Below, one piece after another: positions 1-7,617 of a DNA stretch of 9,825 bases. How positions within the stretch are numbered: position 1 is the stretch's first letter; each line of letters begins with the position of its first letter. The notes under the pieces were generated by a model. That model saw only the letters and a list, made by a program, of their open reading frames with translations, did not search any database and had not been told where the DNA came from. The position numbers and the translations under genes were made by a program. Source of the stretch: JAYPUG01 sp038117265 (GTDB lineage Bacteria; Pseudomonadota; Alphaproteobacteria; UBA6615); assembly GCA_038117265.1 (NCBI GenBank), contig JAYOFO010000085.1, forward strand, positions 1 to 9,825, read 5' to 3'.

Positions 1-1165
<1,165 letters not shown>

Positions 1166-1202
1166 AGCCTTCGTCCGTTCACGCTGGGAAAATTGCGGGC
1201 GG

Positions 1203-1230
1203 AGTATAGTCGCGCACGCCCCGGGAGCAA
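1203..1230 (-). promoter_or_regulatory. Putative sigma-70-type promoter of argG
   Basis: On the minus strand, TTGCTC (1230-1225) and TATACT (1208-1203) are separated by 16 bp. Both are near-consensus for -35 and -10 boxes. This A/T-rich -10 stands out in a very GC-rich gap, about 38 bp upstream of the argG ATG. No ARG-box-like palindrome was noticed. The call rests on sequence resemblance only. Confidence 0.5.
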
Positions 1231-1255
1231 GCCGCGCGGCCCGCGCGCGTGCGAC

Positions 1256-1504
1256 CTACATCGGCAGCACGAACCGCACCCCGACCAGCGCACCGCCGAC
1301 GATGGCCAGCCCGGCCGCGAATGCCGGAACCCCGGTCACGAACGCAAAGATCGAGACGGTACCGCGAATGATGCGACCGAGCGGGTTCTGGCGCTGCGGG
1401 TCGAGCGAGGGCAGCCGCCAGCGGCGAACCGTCGGCAGGCTCATAACGACGAGGACCCCGCCCAGAATGGCGAGGCCGAAACCCATGATGAAATCCGAAC
1501 CCAT
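1256..1504 (-). CDS. Small hydrophobic membrane protein, unknown function
   Basis: This 82-residue protein is not one I recognise. It has a hydrophobic segment at about residues 6-24 (MGFGLAILGGVLVVMSL). A short polar, basic linker follows (about 25-47, containing RRWR and the DPQRQNPLGR stretch). The long hydrophobic region at about 48-80 is broken by Pro60 and could be one long helix or a two-helix hairpin. It is therefore probably an inner-membrane protein with two or three spans and a basic loop that favours a cytoplasmic location. A GGAAG sequence 6 nt upstream of the ATG supports the start; an internal ATG (Met7) is less likely. It lies 131 bp after rlmN and 90 bp before argG, all on the same strand. 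High third-position GC and a good ribosome site argue that it is real. Function cannot be inferred. Confidence 0.72.
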   Translation of the reverse strand: MGSDFIMGFGLAILGGVLVVMSLPTVRRWRLPSLDPQRQNPLGRIIRGTVSIFAFVTGVPAFAAGLAIVGGALVGVRFVLPM

Positions 1505-1576
1505 TGTCGCTTCCGGTCCGTCGATTGCGTTAACCGGACAACTCGGAGCGCTGCGACCTCACTCCCCGAACGCACG

Positions 1577-1603
1577 ATAATACGACAATACCGTCCCGAG
1601 CAA
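1577..1603 (-). promoter_or_regulatory. Possible promoter for the 82-residue membrane protein gene
   Basis: On the minus strand, TTGCTC (1603-1598) is followed after 15 bp by TATTAT (1582-1577), inside the most A/T-rich stretch of the 131-bp gap between rlmN and the membrane protein gene. The spacing is 2 bp short of ideal. The -35 hexamer is the same as that proposed for argG. No terminator was found after the rlmN stop, so read-through from rlmN is also possible. Confidence 0.3.
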
Positions 1604-1635
1604 CCGACTTATACGCGAACAAGCCGGCGGACCTG

Positions 1636-2766
1636 CTACCCAGTTGCGGAGCGGCGCGGACGCTCGCTCGCCGACTTGAGCTGGCCGCACGCGGCCATGA
1701 TGTCCTCGCCGCGCGGCGTGCGCACCGGCGAGGGATAGCCCGCGCTGCGCACGATTTCGGCAAAGGCCTCGATCCGTTCGGCCGACGAGCGGCCATAGGG
1801 CGCGCCGGGCCACGGATTGAACGGGATCAGGTTCACCTTGGACGGGATGCCCTTGATCAGGCGCACCAGTTCGCGCGCATCGGCGTCGCTGTCGTTGACC
1901 CCGTCGAGCATCACATACTCGAAGGTGATGCGCCGGGAGTTGCGGGCGCCGGGATAGTCGCGGCAGGCCGCAAGCAGTTCGGCGATCGGGTACTTGCGGT
2001 TGATCGGCACGATCTCATCGCGCAGATCGTCGCGCACCGCATGCAGCGAGACCGCCAGATTGACGCCCAGCTTCTCGCCGCAGCGCCGGATCAGCGGAAC
2101 CAAGCCCGCCGTCGACAGGGTGATGCGGCGGCGCGATATGGCGATGCCGGCATCGTCCATGACGATCTTCAGCGCCGCCGACACGTTCTCGAAATTGTAG
2201 AGCGGCTCGCCCATGCCCATCATCACGATATTGGATAGCTCGCGCTCATAGATCGTCGGGCGTTCGGGTGTCGGCCATTCGCCGAGATGGTCGCGCGCCA
2301 GCATCACCTGGCCGACGATCTCGGCCGGGCCGAGGTTGCGCACCAGGCGCTGGGTGCCCGTGTGACAGAACCGGCAATTGAGCGTGCAGCCGACCTGGCT
2401 CGAGATGCAAAGCGTGCCCCGGTCCGCCTCGGGGATATGGACGCACTCGACCTCGTTGCCGTCGGCGAGCGCCAGCAACCATTTGTGGGTTCCGTCGGTC
2501 GAGGCGAGGTCGCGCGCGATGCGCGGCCGCGCAACCACATAGCGTTCGGCCAGCTTCGCGCGCAGCCCCTTGGACAGGTTGGTCATCGCATCGAAGTCGG
2601 TGACGCCGCGTCCATAGACCCACTGGAAGAGCTGGTCGGCGCGGAATCGCGGCTCGTCGAGCGCGGCCAGCGTCGCCCGCATGGCGTCGCGATCCATGCC
2701 GACGAGGTTCGTCGGCGCGTCCGTGGCCGCGGCAGGGGGTGCAAAGGTGTCTAGGTTCACCGGCAT
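1636..2766 (-). CDS. rlmN: Dual-specificity rRNA/tRNA adenine C2-methyltransferase RlmN
   Basis: RlmN is a cytoplasmic radical-SAM enzyme that methylates C2 of A2503 in 23S rRNA and A37 of some tRNAs. The 376-residue protein has the normal family length. The radical-SAM cluster motif C-x3-C-x2-C is at Cys127, Cys131 and Cys134 (CTLNCRFC). The methyl-carrying and assisting cysteines of the family are both present: Cys120 (in GTLCISSQVG) and Cys360 (in DIMAACGQLKS). GMGEP (184-188) is the SAM-binding loop, and FRADQLFQWVY (41-51) matches the N-terminal helical domain. All key residues are intact. The ATG at 2766 is the first start after an in-frame stop at 2773-2775. No strong Shine-Dalgarno sequence precedes it. 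The gene is divergent from the HicA-like gene and upstream of the 82-residue protein and argG. Confidence 0.96.
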   Translation of the reverse strand: MPVNLDTFAPPAAATDAPTNLVGMDRDAMRATLAALDEPRFRADQLFQWVYGRGVTDFDAMTNLSKGLRAKLAERYVVARPRIARDLASTDGTHKWLLALADGNEVECVHIPEADRGTLCISSQVGCTLNCRFCHTGTQRLVRNLGPAEIVGQVMLARDHLGEWPTPERPTIYERELSNIVMMGMGEPLYNFENVSAALKIVMDDAGIAISRRRITLSTAGLVPLIRRCGEKLGVNLAVSLHAVRDDLRDEIVPINRKYPIAELLAACRDYPGARNSRRITFEYVMLDGVNDSDADARELVRLIKGIPSKVNLIPFNPWPGAPYGRSSAERIEAFAEIVRSAGYPSPVRTPRGEDIMAACGQLKSASERPRRSATG

Positions 2767-2847
2767 GGCGCATCACATAGGCCGCGCGCGGGGCGAACGC
2801 AACTCGCCTGCGCAACGCACGTCGAACGCCCATCGTGAGGTAGATCA

Positions 2848-2892
2848 ATGAACGGGCGGCGACGCGGCGCGACCCTGACCGAAGAAACCTAG
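2848..2892 (+). other. Possible 14-codon leader frame before the HicA-like gene
   Basis: The frame ATG (2848) to TAG (2890-2892) encodes MNGRRRGATLTEET. A GAGG lies 7 nt before its ATG, a well-placed ribosome site. Its stop codon overlaps the AGGAG ribosome site (2891-2895) of the downstream gene, and it is in the same frame as that gene, with three codons between the TAG and the next ATG. This geometry would allow translational coupling or a leader-peptide effect. A frame this short can arise by chance, so it is given as a candidate only. Confidence 0.25.
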
Positions 2893-2901
2893 GAGCGTTC
2901 C

Positions 2902-3168
2902 ATGAATCACAAGCACCGCAAGGTCCTGCACGCGCTGTTCGCCCACCCGGTCAGCGCCAACGTTTCGCCCGGCGCCGTCGAATCCGTCTTCCGCGAGCTC
3001 GGCGGCGAGATCGAGCAGCGCCATGGCGGGCGCATCGGCGTCCGCCTCAACGGCCATTTCGCCGAGTTCCACCATCCACAGCACACATTGCACCCGGACG
3101 AGGTGCGCCACATGCGCAAGTTCCTGGAGGAGGCGGGCGTCGGTCCCGCGCGGGACTACCCGGTCTAG
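2902..3168 (+). CDS. Solitary HicA-like small protein
   Basis: This 88-residue basic, histidine-rich protein resembles the YcfA/HicA dsRBD-like fold. The N-terminal part (HRKVLHALFAHP, then a predicted helix at about 23-34 and GGEIEQR) is followed by a short strand pair (GGRIGVRLNGHFAEFHHP, 42-59). A C-terminal helix (PDEVRHMRKFLEEAGV, 65-80) ends it. HicA toxins cleave mRNA using a histidine in a G-S-H turn; here the matching turn reads G-G-R (Arg44), so nuclease activity is doubtful. I recall similar orphan proteins starting MN-KHRK in alphaproteobacteria, usually auto-labelled HicA. No hicB-like gene is adjacent: rlmN is on one side and the ialB-like gene on the other, both on the opposite strand. 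AGGAG 6 nt before the ATG fixes the start. The stop codon lies 15 bp from the convergent neighbour's stop. Confidence 0.8.
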   Translation: MNHKHRKVLHALFAHPVSANVSPGAVESVFRELGGEIEQRHGGRIGVRLNGHFAEFHHPQHTLHPDEVRHMRKFLEEAGVGPARDYPV

Positions 3169-3195
3169 ACCGGATGCGGCGCCTCAGCGGCCGCA
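3160..3195. terminator. Weak hairpins between convergent genes
   Basis: A perfect 14-bp palindrome (3160-3173, CCGGTCTAGACCGG) is centred on the stop codon of the HicA-like gene. Just after it, TGCGGC (3175-3180) can pair with GCCGCA (3190-3195) around a 9-nt loop that spans the opposite gene's stop. Neither hairpin is followed by a T run on either strand, so they are at best Rho-dependent or processing signals. Confidence 0.22.
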
Positions 3196-3708
3196 GGCGC
3201 GGTTGATCGCCTGGTAGGCGGCGCTGGTGCCCTTCAGCGAATAGGTGTCGGTGGTCGGGTTGCCCCGGCCCGAAACGCCCTTGACGGTCATCCGTGCGCC
3301 CTTGCGGAGGGCCTCGACGAGCGCCGTGTCGTCGGCCGTCCTGTAGGTCCACGCGCTCTCGTCGCGGGTGAAAAGCGCCCAGGAATCGCCGCCGATCTGG
3401 ATCTCGACCTCGGTCTTTTCCTTGAACAGATAGCCGATATCGACCTGGACCACGTCAAACTCCTTCTTCGACGGGCGGTGCCAGACGAGGAAGAAGATGT
3501 CGCCGCGGCGCGAGCGCAGGCTCGCCTCGACGGGCTTCGAGACCATGTAGCAGAACTTGTTCTCGCCCGCGCCGCGCGTATAGGCGTCCCAGTCGTAAAA
3601 GCTGCCGATGCGCTCGGCCTGCTGGGCTGCGACGGGCGCCGGGGCGAGGATCACGCCGGCGGCAAGCGCGGCGAACACCGCGCACAGGGAAACGATCGAT
3701 CGGTTCAT
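3184..3708 (-). CDS. Invasion-associated locus B (IalB) family periplasmic protein
   Basis: The 174-residue protein has a classic Sec signal peptide: an Asn-Arg N-terminus, a hydrophobic core at about 5-22, and VAA before Gln29 as a likely signal peptidase I site. The mature part matches the IalB family: an aromatic-rich start (FYDWDAYTR, 37-45), FCYMVSKP (52-59), a central DVVQVDIGYLF (85-95) and the typical ending SLKGTSAAYQAINRACGR. Cys53 and Cys172 could form a disulphide. The family is named after a Bartonella invasion protein, but many environmental alphaproteobacteria carry it, so no virulence role follows; its biochemical function is not established. It lies 59 bp downstream of the TrmH-family gene on the same strand, with a small hairpin between. 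Only a weak GGGG precedes the ATG. A TTGGCA (minus strand, just upstream) might be a -35 box, but no good -10 follows. Confidence 0.85.
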   Translation of the reverse strand: MNRSIVSLCAVFAALAAGVILAPAPVAAQQAERIGSFYDWDAYTRGAGENKFCYMVSKPVEASLRSRRGDIFFLVWHRPSKKEFDVVQVDIGYLFKEKTEVEIQIGGDSWALFTRDESAWTYRTADDTALVEALRKGARMTVKGVSGRGNPTTDTYSLKGTSAAYQAINRACGR

Positions 3709-3742
3709 GCCCCGGCCATATCAAGCCTGCCCGAGTCTTGCC

Positions 3743-3757
3743 AAGCCGAACCGGCTT
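3743..3757 (-). terminator. Small hairpin after the TrmH-family gene
   Basis: AAGCCG and CGGCTT form a perfect 6-bp stem with a 3-nt loop, 10 nt beyond the TrmH-family stop codon (3768-3770) on the minus strand. There is no T tract after it, so it is a weak or Rho-assisted terminator at best. Confidence 0.3.
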
Positions 3758-3767
3758 CAACGCCTTG

Positions 3768-4334
3768 TTATCGTTCGGCCTTTCGAGACCCTTTCGGGCG
3801 GCGCAGGATCGGCCCGCCATGCACATGTTCGGCGAGCGGCGCGTCGGGTCCGCCCGCGGTGACCGGACGTGCCGGGAACCGGCCCAGGGTCATCACCCGG
3901 TCGTACATGACGATCGCCGCGGCCAGCCCGACATTGACGCAGAACCGGGTGGGAATCTTCACCACATGGTCGCAGCGCGCGACGAGCTCCGGGGACAGCG
4001 AGCCGCGCTCGGGGCCCAGCACATAGGCCGCCTGGCGCGGATGACGGAAGCTCGGCAGGTCGACGGCATCGTCGACCAGTTCCACGCCGACGAGCTCGCA
4101 CCCGCGCGGTAACCTGAAGGCATCGAGCGTGTCGTACTCGTGCAGCGGCAGGTGCTCGGGCGCGCGCGAGGTGTCGGACCGGCCGCCCTCGCGCCTGGGA
4201 TAGACCGCGCCGATGGTGAACACGAAGCTCGCATCGAAGGCGTGTGCCGTCCGCATGATCGCGCCGACATTCATCGGTTTCGAGATGCCCTCGACACCGA
4301 CGCCGAAATAGCCACGCACCCGCGATTCGCTCAT
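3768..4334 (-). CDS. TrmH/SpoU-family RNA 2'-O-methyltransferase
   Basis: This 188-residue protein has all three SPOUT-class motifs in order. Motif 1 is NVGAIMRTAHAF (22-33, with Asn22 and Arg28). Motif 2 is YVLGPERGSLS (104-114, with Glu109). Motif 3 is IPTRFCVNVGLAAAIVMYD (127-145, with Asn134). Motifs 2 and 3 build the trefoil knot that binds SAM; motif 1 carries the catalytic arginine. The protein should methylate a ribose 2'-OH in tRNA or rRNA in the cytoplasm. It is short, like TrmL, and lacks the N-terminal substrate-binding domain of RlmB; the exact nucleotide cannot be told. About 30 residues after the knot are polar and basic (ending RRPKGSRKAER) and may contact RNA. GGGAG about 11 nt upstream supports the ATG at 4334. 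The gene is divergent from the oxidoreductase at 4443, with 108 bp between. Confidence 0.9.
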   Translation of the reverse strand: MSESRVRGYFGVGVEGISKPMNVGAIMRTAHAFDASFVFTIGAVYPRREGGRSDTSRAPEHLPLHEYDTLDAFRLPRGCELVGVELVDDAVDLPSFRHPRQAAYVLGPERGSLSPELVARCDHVVKIPTRFCVNVGLAAAIVMYDRVMTLGRFPARPVTAGGPDAPLAEHVHGGPILRRPKGSRKAER

Positions 4335-4442
4335 CCGTCTGCCCGCTCCCTTCGCGCGGCGCCACCTTGCATGCCCACCGGGTGCGAGGCAAGCTGACGC
4401 AGCGCCGGTTTACGGCCCGTTCCCGAAGCAGTGAGACCGACC

Positions 4443-5423
4443 ATGCGTGCGATCGTTTGCCAAGACTGGGGTGCCCCCGAAGACCTGACGCCGGGCGAGT
4501 TGCCCGCGCCGGAACTCGGCCCAGGCCAGGTCCGCGTCCGCATCCGCGCTGCCGGCGTGAACTTCGCCGACGTGGTCATGGTGCGCGGCAACTACCAGGA
4601 AAAGCCGGAGCTTCCCTTCGCACCCGGCCTCGAGGGTGCGGGCGAGATCGTCGAGGTCGGCGCGGGTGTCACAGAGCACGCGCCGGGCGACCGGGTGATG
4701 GCGCTGTTCGCCGCCGGCGCGTTTGCCGAGGAGGGCGTGTGCAAGGCCAACACGGCATTCACGATCCCCGACGGCATGGATTTCCCCACCGCCGCGGCCT
4801 TCCCGGTCGCCTACGGAACCTCCTACCTCGCGCTGGTCCACCGCGCCAACCTGGCGGCGGGCGAGACCCTGCTGGTGCTGGGCGCGGGCGGCGGCGTCGG
4901 GCTGACGGCCGTCGAATGCGGCAAGGCGCTGGGTGCGACGGTCATCGCAGCCGCCTCGACCGAGGAGAAGCTGGCGCTCGCGGCCGAGCGCGGCGCCGAC
5001 CACCTGATCAACTACGCCAAGGACGATCTGCGCACCGAGGTCCGCAAGCTGACCGACGGCAACGGCGTCGACGTGGTGTACGACCCGGTGGGTGGCGACC
5101 TGGCCCAGGCGGCGATGCGCTCGATGGGCTGGTGCGGACGCTTCCTGGTGATCGGGTTTGCCAGCGGCGATGTCCCGCAATTCCCCGGCAACTACCTGCT
5201 GGTCAAGAACATCTCGATCGTCGGCGTCTACTGGGGCGCCTACCGGATGCGCGAGCCCGACGTGTTCCGCAAGGACTTCGCCGAGCTCGGCCGCTGGTGG
5301 CGGGAGGGCCGCCTCAAGCCGCCCGTCTCGCAGATCCTGCCCTTCGCCGAGACCCCGCGCGCCCTGTCGATGCTCGAGAACCGCGAGGCGGTCGGCCGGC
5401 TCGTGATCGACATCGACGGCTGA
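4443..5423 (+). CDS. NADPH:quinone oxidoreductase-type MDR protein
   Basis: The 326-residue protein belongs to the zinc-free quinone oxidoreductase branch of the medium-chain dehydrogenase/reductase superfamily, which uses NADPH to reduce quinones or enone-like substrates. The N-terminal GroES-like domain shows RAAGVNFADVVMVRGNYQ (35-52) and PGLEGAGEIVEVG (61-73). The Rossmann part has LVLGAGGGVGLTAVE (144-158) as the nucleotide-binding loop, HLINYAKDDL (187-196) and DVVYDPVGGD (210-219). The catalytic and structural zinc cysteines are absent, as expected for this branch. ATG at 4443 is preferred because MRAIVCQDWGAPEDL is the usual family start; an in-frame GTG at 4431 would add four residues. 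The methyltransferase gene begins 16 bp downstream, so the two are probably co-transcribed. The physiological substrate is unknown. Confidence 0.92.
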   Translation: MRAIVCQDWGAPEDLTPGELPAPELGPGQVRVRIRAAGVNFADVVMVRGNYQEKPELPFAPGLEGAGEIVEVGAGVTEHAPGDRVMALFAAGAFAEEGVCKANTAFTIPDGMDFPTAAAFPVAYGTSYLALVHRANLAAGETLLVLGAGGGVGLTAVECGKALGATVIAAASTEEKLALAAERGADHLINYAKDDLRTEVRKLTDGNGVDVVYDPVGGDLAQAAMRSMGWCGRFLVIGFASGDVPQFPGNYLLVKNISIVGVYWGAYRMREPDVFRKDFAELGRWWREGRLKPPVSQILPFAETPRALSMLENREAVGRLVIDIDG

Positions 5424-5439
5424 GGCACCGGCCCACGTA

Positions 5440-6708
5440 ATGGACGACCGCGAAACGCGAGACCGCCGGGTCCGCGCCCAGTACGAGGCCTACCCCTACC
5501 CCGCGCGCGACCCCGCCGACGAACGCAAACGCCTGATCACCGGCTCGCCTTCGAACCTGGCCGAGCTGAACTATTACGTCTTCGGCGGTCGGCGCGACCT
5601 GTCGAAGCCGTTGCGCGCACTGGTCGCCGGCGGCGGCACCGGCGATGCGGCGATCATGCTGGCCCAGCAGATGGCGGACGCGAACGTGCCCGGCGAGGTG
5701 GTCCACATCGATTTGAGCGGGCCGAGCCAGGCGGTCGCGCGCGCGCGCGCCGAGGTGCGCGGATTGTCGAACCTGCGCTTCCTCGGGGGCTCGCTGCTCG
5801 ATGTCGCCGACCTCGCGCCAGGCCCCTGGGACTACATCGATTGCTGCGGCGTGCTGCATCATTTGGAGGACCCCGATGCCGGCCTAGCCGCGTTGGCCGG
5901 CCAGCTCGCCCCCGACGGCGGCATAGGCGCAATGGTCTATGGCGAACTGGGCCGGACGGGCGTCTACCACGTGCAGGAGATGATGCGCGCGCTGGCGCCG
6001 GCCGACGCGACCGCGGACACCGAGCGGGTCGCACTCACGAAACGGTTGCTCGACGTGCTGCCGCCGACCGCGTGGCTGCGCCGCAACGGCCTGATCCAGG
6101 ACCATGAGAGCGGCGGCGATGCCGGCGTCTATGATCTGTTCCTGCACACGCGCGACCGCGCCTACCGGGTCGGCGACGTGGCCCGGCTGGTCGCGGGGGC
6201 CGGGCTGCGGCTGGTGAGCTTCATCGAGCCGTTCCGCTACGACCCTGACTGGTTCGTCGCCGATCCGCGTCTGCGCAAGCGCCTCGACGGGCTCGACATG
6301 CGCGACCGCGCCGCCTTCGCCGAACTCGTCACGGGCAACCTTTCGAAGCACAGCTTCTATGCGGTGCGCGCCGACAACCCGGTCGCGCCGCCGGCGCCCC
6401 ACGCGCCCGGGGCGGTGCCGCTTCTGGTCAACGTCGAACCCGCCGAAATGGCGAAGAACCTGCCGGCAGGCGGCACGATCGCGGTCACGGCCGACGGGCT
6501 GCGGGTCTCGCTGCCGGTGCCGCCGCTGGCCCGCGCGATCGTCGCGCTGTGCGATGGCGAGCGCACACTCGCGGACATCCATGCGGAGATCGCGGCGAAG
6601 CGCGCCGATCTCGACCATGCGGGCTTTGCGCGCCAGTTCGCGGCGCTCTACCGCGTGATGAATGCGATCAACCGGATGGTGCTGCGGCTGCCGCCTGCCG
6701 CGGAATAG
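5440..6708 (+). CDS. Class I SAM-dependent methyltransferase with C-terminal extension
   Basis: This 422-residue protein has a Rossmann-type methyltransferase core. Motif I is VAGGGTGDA (62-70), the acidic end of the second strand is Asp91 (VVHIDLSG), and DYIDCCGVLHHLEDP (131-145) is motif IV and its loop. Before the core lies RAQYEAYPYPARDP (12-25), a tyrosine/proline motif shared by an uncharacterised alphaproteobacterial family I recall. After the core come a helical segment (about 175-300) and, following a Pro/Ala linker (314-325), a C-terminal domain. Its final part (about 360-415, LARAIVALCDGERTLADIHAEI) looks like a small winged-helix or PqqD-like fold. The substrate cannot be told; the length and extra domain suggest a protein or large-molecule target. 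It follows the oxidoreductase gene by 16 bp. The ribosome site is weak, with TGAGG 14 nt away, so translation may depend on the upstream gene. A 15-nt alternating CG tract (5736-5750) lies within the gene. Confidence 0.88.
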   Translation: MDDRETRDRRVRAQYEAYPYPARDPADERKRLITGSPSNLAELNYYVFGGRRDLSKPLRALVAGGGTGDAAIMLAQQMADANVPGEVVHIDLSGPSQAVARARAEVRGLSNLRFLGGSLLDVADLAPGPWDYIDCCGVLHHLEDPDAGLAALAGQLAPDGGIGAMVYGELGRTGVYHVQEMMRALAPADATADTERVALTKRLLDVLPPTAWLRRNGLIQDHESGGDAGVYDLFLHTRDRAYRVGDVARLVAGAGLRLVSFIEPFRYDPDWFVADPRLRKRLDGLDMRDRAAFAELVTGNLSKHSFYAVRADNPVAPPAPHAPGAVPLLVNVEPAEMAKNLPAGGTIAVTADGLRVSLPVPPLARAIVALCDGERTLADIHAEIAAKRADLDHAGFARQFAALYRVMNAINRMVLRLPPAAE

Positions 6709-6731
6709 GGGCGCGGGCTAGCCGGCGCGCC
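6708..6731. terminator. GC-rich palindrome across two convergent stop codons
   Basis: Bases 6708-6731 form two 12-nt arms around GGCTAGCC (6716-6723) with two mismatches (6715/6724 and 6710/6729). The palindrome spans the end of the methyltransferase gene and the stop codon of the opposing transporter. It would form a very stable hairpin in either transcript. There is no T run on either side, so it is a candidate bidirectional Rho-type or processing signal. Confidence 0.35.
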
Positions 6732-7617
6732 GCCCCACGGCCAACACCATGCCGACCGTCGTCACGACCAGCCCGGCCCAGCCCAGCGCGCTCGGCACCT
6801 CGGCGAGGATCGTGATCCCGAAGAGAGATGCCAGGACCGGCGCGCCGGCCAGGAAGACCGCCATCGTCGTCGCCCGGATCGACTTGGTCGCACGCGTGAT
6901 CAGCATGACGACGATGAAGCTCGCCACCACCCCCTGATAGACCGTCTGCAGGGCGACCTCCTCCCAGGGCGGGAAGGTCGGCGCGCGCAGCAGGCCCGAA
7001 GGCAGGAACAGCGCCCAGATCGGGCCATAGACGGCGGTGCTGATGATCGGGACGGCGATCACCGCCTGCAGGACCGACACCTGCCAGCGGCGGAGCACCG
7101 TCATGTACATGGCGAACAGCGCGCCGGCCGCGATCAGCAGCAGATCGCCGATCCACTGCCCCGCGACGGCCGGCAACGCCAGGCTGTCGCCGCCGATCAG
7201 CAGGCCCCCGACGACGATCAGCGCCAGGCCGACGATCTGGATCCGCATCGGGCGCTCGCGCAGCAGGAAATAGCCGGCGAGCGCGGCGAAGATCGGCATG
7301 GTGCCGTTGGTCAGCACGCCGGCATGCACGACGGGCGCCAGCGCCATCCCGCCGAAGGAGGTCAGCGCGAACGGCGCACCCACGCCGGCCGACACCACGC
7401 ACGCCTTCCAGAAGGGCAGGCCCGCGAACCCGCGGAGCAGGAACAGCGGGAAGACGATGACGGCCGCCACCCCAACGCGCAGCATGGCCACATCGTAGGG
7501 GGTGAGCGCGTTGAGCACGCCGAACCGCGAGGCAACGATCCAGCCGCCCCAGATGAAGGGGACGACCAGCCCGCAGGCCAGCCCGACGGCGAAACGGGGG
7601 GTCGGCACGTCCGTCAC
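6718..7617 (-). CDS. EamA/DMT-family transporter, second of a tandem pair
   Basis: The 299-residue protein is a ten-span member of the drug/metabolite transporter superfamily built from two EamA repeats. Hydrophobic segments lie at about 10-29, 43-61, 71-92, 97-118, 126-143, 155-174, 182-205, 224-241, 252-271 and 278-294. Conserved patches are RFGVLNALTPYDVAMLR (31-47), GAPFAL..FGGM (80-91) and PWEEVALQTVYQG (217-229). Family members export amino acids, metabolites or drugs; the cargo here is unknown. The start is GTG at 7617: it overlaps the upstream transporter's TGA by 4 bp (GTGA) and has GGGGAGG 4 nt before it. The same frame stays open far upstream, but that part is the other transporter read in the wrong frame. 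It shares many residues with its upstream neighbour, so the pair arose by duplication. Confidence 0.92.
   Translation of the reverse strand: MTDVPTPRFAVGLACGLVVPFIWGGWIVASRFGVLNALTPYDVAMLRVGVAAVIVFPLFLLRGFAGLPFWKACVVSAGVGAPFALTSFGGMALAPVVHAGVLTNGTMPIFAALAGYFLLRERPMRIQIVGLALIVVGGLLIGGDSLALPAVAGQWIGDLLLIAAGALFAMYMTVLRRWQVSVLQAVIAVPIISTAVYGPIWALFLPSGLLRAPTFPPWEEVALQTVYQGVVASFIVVMLITRATKSIRATTMAVFLAGAPVLASLFGITILAEVPSALGWAGLVVTTVGMVLAVGRRAG

Noticed and set aside
2767..2847. Possible rlmN promoter (TTGCGT, 17 bp, TATGTG)
   Set aside because: The -10 match is poor and would place the transcription start at the ATG.
4364..4395. Imperfect dyad ACCTTGC, 18 nt, GCAAGCT in the divergent gap
   Set aside because: It has seven-base arms with one mismatch and a long spacer. 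It might be an operator but is weak enough to be chance, and no regulator gene is adjacent.
4410..5180. A 256-codon minus-strand frame opposite the oxidoreductase
   Set aside because: It is fully antisense to a well-supported gene and shows no recognisable domain.
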